Positions 24,071 to 31,489 of a stretch of DNA of 64,000 nucleotides are shown piece by piece. Made by a program: the position numbers and the translations under genes. The DNA is from an uncultured Anaerolineae bacterium (lineage in GTDB: Bacteria > Chloroflexota > Anaerolineae > Aggregatilineales > Phototrophicaceae), in the NCBI GenBank assembly GCA_937944445.1, contig CALDYP010000011.1, forward strand, positions 62,001 through 126,000, written 5' to 3'. The stretch's first letter is position 1. The number at the start of each line of letters is the position of its first letter. The notes beneath the pieces are model-generated. The model saw only the letters and a list, made by a program, of their open reading frames with translations. It was not told where the DNA came from and searched no databases.

Positions 24071-26657
24071 GGCGCTCATCCTGAAGCAGTGTCTGAAGCA
24101 GGTCGGCTTCTTCCTCGGGTGTGGTGATCATGCCGTCAAGGTAGGCATCGCGTAAGTGAGACAGCACACGTCGGTAGGTTGGCCCAGCGCTCACTCCGAG
24201 CGCTTGAAGAGTGTGGCCGGTAGTGCGTGGCTTAAGGCTGCGCCACACCTGCCTGAACTGCTGAACGTAGCCGCCGAGAACGCCACCCATGCCCAGCACC
24301 CACAGCGCTTCCCATGTGCTAGGATGGGCGTGTTCAAGCAGCGCTACGATCTGACTAGGTGGTGTCTCCGCGGCGTGCAGGGCCGGCGTTTGCCACAGGC
24401 GAGCGGTGTCCTGAATGTGGCGCGTGTGCTGGCCGGGCAGCAAAAAGCGACTGGCAATCTCATGCAGTGGCGCTTCTTTCAGGTCAGCTAGCAGCAGATG
24501 CCAATGCAGCCATACGATGTCCTCTTGAAGCATCTCACGCTGCTGCCAGAGCGTTTCAACGCGCGCAACCACGGCCTCGCTCAGCGTCAGGTGGGGCGTC
24601 ATCGCGCGGTCAACGCCGAGGCGGTGCAGTTGGCGCAGCGCTTGCGGGGCGCTCGGCTCGGCAAACAGCCAATTGAGTTCGTTGCGCAGCCGTTCCCCAG
24701 TGATCCGCCCCAGCATCGGCAGCGCGTTGGTGAGCAGCTCGGCGGTGCGCGGTTCCAAGTCAAACTGATAGCGGTTAGCGAAGCGCACCGCGCGCAAGAT
24801 GCGCGTGGGGTCGTCAACAAAGCTGAGGCTGTGCAGCACGCGGATGAGTCCGCGTTCGAGGTCGTGCCGCCCGCCGAAGATGTCGATGAGCGTGCCCGCG
24901 CTGGCCGCCGGGCTGATTTGCAGCGCCATCGCGTTGATCGTGAAGTCACGGCGGCGCAGGTCAAGCGTGATGCTGCTGTTGTAGACGCTCGGCAGGGCTG
25001 TCGGGTAGGCGTAGGTTTCATAGCGGGCGGTCGCAAAGTCTACCACGGGTGGCAGTTGTTCCAGCGGCACTTGAAGCTGCTGTGCTACTGCGTTATCGAG
25101 CACCCACTTGGCCGTCCCGAAGGGGGCATAGCTGCTGCTGCTGCCGCCGTAGCGGGCGCACAGCCCTTCAACGAAGCGGATCGCGTCGTGCTCGATCACG
25201 ATGTCGATGTCGTGGTTGGGGCGTTTCAGCAGATAATCGCGGACGACCCCACCCACTAGGTAGGCGCTGGCGTTGACCGCTTGCGCCTCTTGGGCGATCA
25301 ACCGCAGCAGTTGGACGATAGCCGGCTCAAACGCATCCTCTAATGGTGTGACCTTTGGCATGTCAGCGGCGGCGCGCGGTCGCGGATGCGTGCTGACCCA
25401 GTAGCGCAGCAGATCCGTCCGTGTGACGATCCCGACGAGACGGCCACCTTCCACCACGGGGATTTGCCCCCATCCGCTCTCAAGCATAAGGCTTTCGAGC
25501 GCAGCGACGGAATCATTCGGCGAGATGAACACGGCCCCGGCCTGCATCACCTCGCGGACGGTGGCGTGTTGTAGGCCGTGTTCGAGGGCGCGATCAGCGT
25601 CGCGGCGCGTCAAGAGGCCGATCACTCGCCCGTTTTCCAGCACAGGGTAGCCCTCGTGGCCGATGCGGCGCAGGCGCGGCACGATCTCGCGGATCGTGTC
25701 GGTGGGTTTGACGGTTTGTGCGCCGCGCGACATCAACTGTCGAACAGTGGTAGCGGGTTTGACCGCTGCTTCCAGCCATGCCCACACCGCACGGCGCACG
25801 TCGTCGAGGGTTTGGCCTTCGATGGCTGCGGCGGCTGCCCGCGGGTGTCCACCGCCGCCCAAGCTGGCCGCCAGCGCGCCGACGTTGACCGCGTCATCGC
25901 TGCTGCGCGCCACCATCTGCACGAGATTGTCCGCCGCGACCAACGTGATGATGGCGGTTGGCTCCAGCGTCTCGGCGATGCGCTTGGTGACGACGTTGAT
26001 CCCTTCCATCATCTGGTCAACGGTTGTGGCGCACACGGTGACCGCGTAGCCGTGCAGCAGGCGCGTCTCAGCGGATTGGCTGAGCGCGACGTACAAGCGC
26101 TGCTGAGCGTCCGTCAGTGGGGTGACGAGAAAGCGGCGGATCGTGTCCAGCTCTGCGCCTTGATCGATCAACCACGCTGCGGCTTGCACGTCGCGCGAGG
26201 TCGTCTGCGAGTAGGTGAAAAGCCCAGTGTCAGCGTAGATGCCCAGCGCCAAGAGCGTTGCCTCCAGCAGTGACAGGTTGATCTGGCGGCGGCGAATTTC
26301 TTCGACGAGCAGCGTTGTCGTCGCGCCGAGCGGCTCATACCACCATGTTTCATGCGCGGCAGGCGAGCGGTCAGGGGTGTGATGGTCGATGATGAGGGTG
26401 GGGGTATGTTTGCGCGCGCCGCGGATGGATGGGGCGTTCGCGGTGTCCGTCATGATGATACGGGCGAGGTTCTTGACGCGGACGTCATGCCAATTGACGA
26501 ACGGCAGGCCGGAACGATAGAGCATGATGAACTCGCTCACGTCGCGGTTGACGCGCACCGGCAGCACGGGCACAGCTTCAGGGAACAGCTTGTAGGCGGC
26601 TAGCTGGCTGGCGACCGCGTCAAAGTCGGCGTTGTTGTGCGTAACGATGACTTCCAT
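24057..26657 (-). CDS. cca: DHH-CBS-CBS tRNA nucleotidyltransferase (CCA/A-adding)
   Basis: 866 residues with four modules. A DHH phosphoesterase-like domain (about 1-160) has THNNADFDAVASQLAAYKL and LIIDHHTPDR. A DHHA1-type domain follows (about 190-300, SLGGGGHPRAAAAA). A CBS pair spans about 310-430 (HEGYPVLENGRVIGLLTR; WGQIPVVEGGRLVGIVTRTD). A class II nucleotidyltransferase head and RNA-binding region runs from about 450 to the end (YLVGGVVRDYLLKRPNHDID, RRDFTINAMALQI). The C-terminal half adds C and/or A residues to tRNA 3' ends. The DHH-CBS extension is a known architecture in several phyla, including some A-adding enzymes. The operon neighbour upstream is a lipoprotein 9 bases away. 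Confidence 0.9.
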   Translation of the reverse strand: MEVIVTHNNADFDAVASQLAAYKLFPEAVPVLPVRVNRDVSEFIMLYRSGLPFVNWHDVRVKNLARIIMTDTANAPSIRGARKHTPTLIIDHHTPDRSPAAHETWWYEPLGATTTLLVEEIRRRQINLSLLEATLLALGIYADTGLFTYSQTTSRDVQAAAWLIDQGAELDTIRRFLVTPLTDAQQRLYVALSQSAETRLLHGYAVTVCATTVDQMMEGINVVTKRIAETLEPTAIITLVAADNLVQMVARSSDDAVNVGALAASLGGGGHPRAAAAAIEGQTLDDVRRAVWAWLEAAVKPATTVRQLMSRGAQTVKPTDTIREIVPRLRRIGHEGYPVLENGRVIGLLTRRDADRALEHGLQHATVREVMQAGAVFISPNDSVAALESLMLESGWGQIPVVEGGRLVGIVTRTDLLRYWVSTHPRPRAAADMPKVTPLEDAFEPAIVQLLRLIAQEAQAVNASAYLVGGVVRDYLLKRPNHDIDIVIEHDAIRFVEGLCARYGGSSSSYAPFGTAKWVLDNAVAQQLQVPLEQLPPVVDFATARYETYAYPTALPSVYNSSITLDLRRRDFTINAMALQISPAASAGTLIDIFGGRHDLERGLIRVLHSLSFVDDPTRILRAVRFANRYQFDLEPRTAELLTNALPMLGRITGERLRNELNWLFAEPSAPQALRQLHRLGVDRAMTPHLTLSEAVVARVETLWQQREMLQEDIVWLHWHLLLADLKEAPLHEIASRFLLPGQHTRHIQDTARLWQTPALHAAETPPSQIVALLEHAHPSTWEALWVLGMGGVLGGYVQQFRQVWRSLKPRTTGHTLQALGVSAGPTYRRVLSHLRDAYLDGMITTPEEEADLLQTLLQDERHDHS

Positions 26658-26666
26658 GTGTTGTGC

Positions 26667-27458
26667 TCACTGCCGTTCGATCAACGGCAGACCCTCAGAG
26701 CTGTAACCTGTGACAGCAACCCCTTCTGCCAGCTTGTAGTACAGCCAAACATCCCCGACTACGATTACCTCCGCGCTGGGCAGCAGCGCTTGCCAGCGGC
26801 TGATGACTTGTGGATCGGCTAGCAGCGTCCAGTAGAGGTGTGCTTGGCTGCGCTGTGCAACAGCGGGGCGCTGTGAGCTTGAGATGGGCAGCGTGACAAG
26901 CTCGACGTTGGCTTGTGCCAACTGCGCTGTAATCTCAGGGATCAACAGGTCAACCTCATAGGCCAGCACAAGCTGAAGGCCGTCGGGCAGCCCGTGTGTG
27001 AGCCATGTCGTGCGCGCTTGCTGGCGCACGCGCTCAACTGTTTCGCGGTTGTGGTTGGTGAGGCCCGGCAGATCCAGATGAGCGAGCAGCGCCTGCAAGC
27101 GGTCGTAGAGCGCGCTGTCCTCCAGCGGCGGCGTCTGGCTGAGCACGAACCCAAGCGCGAGCGGCTGGGTGCTTTGGATGAAGTCGTCTTGTGGCAGCAG
27201 ACTGATAACGATGTCGTAGCCGTCGGCGTTGTCGGTGGTCAGCTCGTCGACGAGGGCGATCTGACGAAGGGGCTGATCGTTCAAGTGCAGCGGGCGCAGT
27301 GAAGCCCCCAGCCCATAGCGCAGCGGCACAACTGCCGTGGCCGCTGCGGTCGCGGTGGGCGTGGCGATCACGCTGCCTACCGGCTGACGCTGCGGTGCGC
27401 AGGCCGCTAGGATGAGCATCAGCGCCGCCAACCAACGCCACTTTACGGGAGCGCCCAC
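26667..27458 (-). CDS. lipoprotein of unknown function
   Basis: 263 residues from a GTG start. The signal peptide ends in a lipobox (LMLILAACAPQ), then a short Thr/Ala/Pro linker. The mature domain alternates strands and helices (GYDIVISLLPQDDF, LVLAYEVDLLIPEITAQL, AEVIVVGDVWLYYKLAEGVA), reminiscent of one lobe of a solute-binding protein, but I cannot match a family. It overlaps the preceding small membrane-protein gene by 16 bases and is nine bases from the CCA gene, so it is part of that operon. Confidence 0.65.
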   Translation of the reverse strand: MGAPVKWRWLAALMLILAACAPQRQPVGSVIATPTATAAATAVVPLRYGLGASLRPLHLNDQPLRQIALVDELTTDNADGYDIVISLLPQDDFIQSTQPLALGFVLSQTPPLEDSALYDRLQALLAHLDLPGLTNHNRETVERVRQQARTTWLTHGLPDGLQLVLAYEVDLLIPEITAQLAQANVELVTLPISSSQRPAVAQRSQAHLYWTLLADPQVISRWQALLPSAEVIVVGDVWLYYKLAEGVAVTGYSSEGLPLIERQ

Positions 27459-27832
27459 GTCACTAGACCGCGCTGAAACATGCTGATCGAAACCGAGGCG
27501 TTGAAAAGCGCCAGCAAGCTAAAGGCGATGGCTGCGTTGCGGTCATCGCGCCCGCGCAGCAGGCTGAACAAGCCGGGCATGATGACGCATAAAAACGCCA
27601 TGTACAGAAAGTAGATGGTGTTGCGCCCCCCAGACACTACTCTGTAGCCGTTCAACGCAAGGATGATACCAACGACGAGCGTGATGCCGCTCAACCCCGC
27701 GTAGATCAGGATCGTGCCCCAGAAATTGCCGCTGATCGACTGCTGACGCGCAGCGAGCGACGCGGCATACACGCCGATCAGGATGCTGTAGATGATCTGC
27801 ATGTTGAACAGAATGTCGTGTAAGCTGGCCAT
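27443..27832 (-). CDS. small four-helix membrane protein, hypothetical
   Basis: 129 residues with four predicted membrane helices (about 10-30, 40-62, 70-92, 100-122) and a basic loop RGRDDRNAA before the last helix. No family recognised. Its end overlaps the lipoprotein start by 16 bases, suggesting coupled expression of a membrane and lipoprotein pair. Confidence 0.6.
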   Translation of the reverse strand: MASLHDILFNMQIIYSILIGVYAASLAARQQSISGNFWGTILIYAGLSGITLVVGIILALNGYRVVSGGRNTIYFLYMAFLCVIMPGLFSLLRGRDDRNAAIAFSLLALFNASVSISMFQRGLVTWALP

Positions 27833-27904
27833 GTGTGATCTATCCAGTGTGTGATCGGCGCAATTGTAGCACAGGCCAGCTTAAAAGAGGGTAGGGTCAA
27901 GCCC

Positions 27905-28834
27905 TCACATCTGCATGAAGCCGATGCTCTGCGCCAGCCACGTGAGCATGACGATGTTCAGCATCAACAGGGCTGGCTTCTGGAACGCGCCGCTGCCCTC
28001 AGCTTTGTTGCCGCGCATGTCTGTATCCCACAGGAACAGCGCACAGGCGAAGATCGACACCAGCGCAATCGTCGCCAACCATGATGGGAACACCCCCGAC
28101 AGGATGCCGATGCTCGCAAAGGCCACGGCGAAGAAGGCGCAGACGTACATCAAAATCCGCGTGCCACGGCGACCGAGCAGCACCACCGTGTTGCGCAGCC
28201 CAGCTGCCTTGTCCACTTCATAATCGTCGATCTGATTGAAGAACTGGCCGTAGGCCGAGAAGAAGAACGCGCAGCCGAACATCCACCACGCGAGGCCCGG
28301 CACGGCGCTGTAGGTGAAAAAGCCGGTCATCACAAGCAGGGTGGAGAGCATCAGCGCGTGCGAGATGACGTCTGTGCCAACGCGCGCCTTCCAACGGAAG
28401 GGGTGAGCGCTGTACAGGTAGCACAGGATGAGCTGAACCGCCCCGAGGACGAACGTCCACGTCCCGGCCAGCGCGAACAACCCCAGCGCCAAGACGAAAA
28501 CTCCCCAAGACCAAGCCATCCCCTCAAGCTGGCTGAGGGTTCCGTTGCTGATCATGTTGCGCGCGCTCTTGGCTGGATCGAGCGCGTCGTCTGGCGCGTC
28601 CGCCACGTCGTTGATCATGAAGGCGAACGACTGCGCCAAGATGTTCGCCAGCACCACCGCGACAAGGCGCAGATCAGGCTGCCCGTCCGTCTGATGCAGG
28701 GCCATCATGGCGCCTGCGATGACAGCCGGAATGGTGTACGGGACGTGCTCTCGCCAGCGTGTGAGGCGCATGATGGCCCCGAACTTGCTGATGCGAACAA
28801 TTTTAACGCTATCCCCCAGCGAAATATCGACCAT
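27905..28834 (-). CDS. UbiA-family prenyltransferase-like membrane protein
   Basis: 309 residues with about eight membrane helices. The two Asp-rich motifs of the UbiA superfamily are present: NDVADAPDDALDPAKSARN near residue 75 and DDYEVDKAAGLRN near residue 200. These bind the prenyl diphosphate through magnesium and transfer the prenyl chain to an aromatic or sugar acceptor. The acceptor cannot be named (quinone, chlorophyll-type, DGGGP-like or other). No quinone or bacteriochlorophyll genes lie nearby. GAGGG four bases before the ATG supports the start. First gene of the operon running to the GNAT gene; the next gene starts 72 bases downstream. Confidence 0.85.
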   Translation of the reverse strand: MVDISLGDSVKIVRISKFGAIMRLTRWREHVPYTIPAVIAGAMMALHQTDGQPDLRLVAVVLANILAQSFAFMINDVADAPDDALDPAKSARNMISNGTLSQLEGMAWSWGVFVLALGLFALAGTWTFVLGAVQLILCYLYSAHPFRWKARVGTDVISHALMLSTLLVMTGFFTYSAVPGLAWWMFGCAFFFSAYGQFFNQIDDYEVDKAAGLRNTVVLLGRRGTRILMYVCAFFAVAFASIGILSGVFPSWLATIALVSIFACALFLWDTDMRGNKAEGSGAFQKPALLMLNIVMLTWLAQSIGFMQM

Positions 28835-28921
28835 GCTTCCCTCGTCTTGTTGTCTCCGATGATTTCTTTTGCTGCGCTAAATATCACTAAAGCTAACACA
28901 CAACTCATCAAATTGTTACGG

Positions 28922-28927
28922 TAAAAT
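28922..28927 (+). promoter_or_regulatory. weak candidate -10 box for the M1-like lipoprotein gene
   Basis: TAAAAT 45 bases before the ATG at 28973, in the AT-rich divergent gap with the prenyltransferase gene. No convincing -35 box at the right distance. Confidence 0.3.
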
Positions 28928-28972
28928 GGAGTTCTGTGCAAGTTGGCTCAAAGGCTGGTGGGATAAGCTATC

Positions 28973-30562
28973 ATGATGCGATCTGTTACTTTGCTGTGGC
29001 TGTCTGTGATGGTGCTGGTGGGGTGTGCGCCGCGCGGCGATGCGCTGTCAGAGCTGCCGATGCCAACGCTGGCCCCGACCATGCCGACGGTGCGCATTCA
29101 AGCCAGCACGCCGCCCACAGACGCCACGCCCACGCGCGAGCTGCGCGCAGTGGAGGCTGCCACCTCGACGCTGACGCCTACTGTTCCCCCGCCAATGGTG
29201 TATCGCTGTGACGATTTCACTGATCCGTACCCTGCTCACTATAACTTAATCGCTGGTGTGGATTACGCAAACAAGACCGTGGACGTTGCACAAACCGTCC
29301 ATTTTCGCAACCGCACCAGCGAGACGCTGACTGATTTAGTGATGTCGGTTGAGGCGAACGGTGTGCCCGATCAGTTCCAGTTAGGGGCGATTCGCTTCAA
29401 CGACGTCGAGATGACGCATATCCTTGATGAAAATCGGCTGTGGCTGCCGCTGCCGGTGGGGTTAGAGCCGGGCTGTGAAGCAACCGTTGAACTGACCTTC
29501 CGCCTGCGCATCCCGCGCATCGGGGATTCGCGCATTGCTTATAAGGGCTACTTGGGCTACAGCGAACGTCAGATCAACCTCGGCAACTGGATGCCGGTCA
29601 TGGCCCCGCGCTTGGATGGCCATTGGATCGTGAACGACGTCACGCTGATCGGCGAGCAAACCGTCTCCGATCAGGCGCTGTGGACGGTCGTCCTCAACGT
29701 GCTGAACGCGCCCGATGGGCTGGTGATCGCCATGCCCGGCGAGGTGACGCAGCCTGAAGCAAATCAGTGGCGGGTTGTGTTTGAAGGCGGGCGCGACTTC
29801 ACGGTGAGCATGAGTCCGTTCTATCGCGTTCTGCGGCAGCGCGCGTTCAGCGGGGTAGAGGTTGAACTTTACGCCTTCCCTGACGCCATCCAGACGGTCA
29901 ACGGCACGCCGCTGGACGGGGCGGCCCACGCTTTGACAGAGGCGACGAAAGCCTTCCAGCAGTTCGAGGCGCTGTTCGGGCGTTACCCGTTCACACGGCT
30001 AGCCATCGTGCAGGGGGACTTCCCCGATGGGATGGAGTTCAGCGGGTTGGTGTATGTGAGCACGACGTGGTTCTACAGCTTCCGCGGTGGGGTGCGCAAC
30101 TATCTGACGATCATCACGGTGCATGAAGTGGCGCATCAGTGGTGGTATATGCAGGTGGGCAACAACGCGGCGCTGGTTCCGTGGCTGGATGAGGCGCTGT
30201 CTACGTACAGCGAGTACATCTACTATGAAGAGTTCTACCCGCAGGATCGCAATTGGTGGTGGTCTACACGGGTGGGTTATTATGACCCACGCGGCAAGGT
30301 GGACAGCACCGTTTACGAGTTCAGCACGCCGCGCGACTACATCAACGCGGTCTACCTGCGCGGGGTGCAGATGCTCCAAAAGCTGCGCGAGGATATCGGC
30401 ACGGAGGCCTTTTTTGACCTGATAGCGACCTATGCGGAGCGCTCTAACGGCAAGATTGCCACGTCGGAAACGTTCTGGAACTTGCTCAGCCCGACGCAGT
30501 GGGAACAAACCCTGCGCACCCGCGAGCAGTTCCTGCGCGACCCTACATTAGGCCGACCTTAA
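28973..30562 (+). CDS. secreted M1-family (gluzincin) metallopeptidase, lipoprotein
   Basis: 529 residues. The signal peptide has a lipobox (VMVLVGCAPRG), followed by a Thr/Pro-rich linker (about residues 25-65). The N-terminal beta domain is M1-like (about 75-270). The catalytic domain has the zinc site HEVAHQWW with His384, Glu385, His388 and the third ligand Glu407 in WLDEALSTYSEY. The substrate N-terminus-binding GxMEN motif is represented by DGMEFSGLVY. M1 enzymes remove N-terminal residues from peptides; here the enzyme is tethered outside the membrane. The C-terminal helical domain of classical M1 aminopeptidases is mostly missing, which is usual in short bacterial homologues. Confidence 0.88.
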   Translation: MMRSVTLLWLSVMVLVGCAPRGDALSELPMPTLAPTMPTVRIQASTPPTDATPTRELRAVEAATSTLTPTVPPPMVYRCDDFTDPYPAHYNLIAGVDYANKTVDVAQTVHFRNRTSETLTDLVMSVEANGVPDQFQLGAIRFNDVEMTHILDENRLWLPLPVGLEPGCEATVELTFRLRIPRIGDSRIAYKGYLGYSERQINLGNWMPVMAPRLDGHWIVNDVTLIGEQTVSDQALWTVVLNVLNAPDGLVIAMPGEVTQPEANQWRVVFEGGRDFTVSMSPFYRVLRQRAFSGVEVELYAFPDAIQTVNGTPLDGAAHALTEATKAFQQFEALFGRYPFTRLAIVQGDFPDGMEFSGLVYVSTTWFYSFRGGVRNYLTIITVHEVAHQWWYMQVGNNAALVPWLDEALSTYSEYIYYEEFYPQDRNWWWSTRVGYYDPRGKVDSTVYEFSTPRDYINAVYLRGVQMLQKLREDIGTEAFFDLIATYAERSNGKIATSETFWNLLSPTQWEQTLRTREQFLRDPTLGRP

Positions 30563-30652
30563 GCCGATACTGTGGCTTGGCTCATCCTGCGGCAGTATGG
30601 TCGCGGGCAAGACTAACACACTGGGATTTCCTTATCAGAAAGGTGAGGGGTT

Positions 30653-31489
30653 ATGCAGAGCTTCAACCCGAATGAGCTGTATCGTTATACGGCGTTGGGG
30701 CGCGCCATCGATCCTATCAACTATCGTTCAAACTTGTACATCGTCCTGCTGACGCCCGCAGCGGGCATCGTGGCCGGGCTGGTGACGCTGTTGAACGGCG
30801 GCGACTTGGGCGCAGCCGTCGCGGCGGGGTTCTTCACCGCAGCGGCAGTGTTCATCGCGTGGGTCTACACGCGCGACATCGACCCGGATTACAACGCATC
30901 AGCCTTTTTGGCAGCGGCGGCAACGCTGGTGACAGCGCCTGCGCCGCTCGTCATCATCTCACTGGCGGCCCTCGCGCCGATGCTGCGCGTCGTCAGCCGC
31001 ATTGTTGGGCCTGTGCCGCGCCTGCCGGAGTACATCGGCGTGCTGGTGCTGTTGGGGATCGCCAGCGTGCTGGACGGCGGCTTGGTCGCGCTGGCAGCGC
31101 TGGTCGGCTTCTTGCTCGACGCGCGCCTGCCGCAGGCGACGCGCTGGGCGTGGATCGGCGTCGGGATGAGCGCTGCCCTCGCGGTGGTGGGGTTCGTCCT
31201 GCAACCGTTGGTGATCACGCTGCCCAGCGTCCCCTACCTGCTGCTGGGGCTAGGGCTGCTAGTCGCGTTTGGGTGGGCGATCTGGAGCAGCCGCAGCTTC
31301 ACCTCCACCTGTGACGATCCGATGGTGACGGTGTGCGGTGAGCGCATCCAAGCGGCGATGGGCGTGGTCGCAGCCGTCTGCCTGCTCAGCATGGCGGGCG
31401 GGGACGCGCTGATGCAGGCTTACGCCCCAGCGTGGGGCAGCATCGTGGGGGTGCTGCTGTGGCGCGCCAAGCTGCTGATTGCGCGCTAG
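30653..31489 (+). CDS. polytopic membrane protein, hypothetical
   Basis: 278 residues with about eight to nine membrane helices, Ala/Leu/Val rich. A short cytoplasmic N-terminus (MQSFNPNELYRYTALGRA) and one Cys-containing loop (STCDDPMVTVCGERI) before the last two helices are the only distinctive parts. GGTGAGGGG precedes the ATG, an unusually strong Shine-Dalgarno. It follows the M1-like peptidase by 90 bases. Its stop overlaps the stop of convergent ppc by 4 bases (CTAG). No family recognised. Confidence 0.6.
   Translation: MQSFNPNELYRYTALGRAIDPINYRSNLYIVLLTPAAGIVAGLVTLLNGGDLGAAVAAGFFTAAAVFIAWVYTRDIDPDYNASAFLAAAATLVTAPAPLVIISLAALAPMLRVVSRIVGPVPRLPEYIGVLVLLGIASVLDGGLVALAALVGFLLDARLPQATRWAWIGVGMSAALAVVGFVLQPLVITLPSVPYLLLGLGLLVAFGWAIWSSRSFTSTCDDPMVTVCGERIQAAMGVVAAVCLLSMAGGDALMQAYAPAWGSIVGVLLWRAKLLIAR

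Noticed and set aside
24498-25259. A 253-codon open frame opposite the CCA nucleotidyltransferase
   Set aside because: Antisense shadow of a conserved coding region; Arg/Val/Gln-rich with no recognisable fold.
28834-28973. tRNA or small RNA in the AT-rich divergent gap
   Set aside because: No cloverleaf, no strong hairpin with T-tract; the 139 bases are explained by two divergent promoters.
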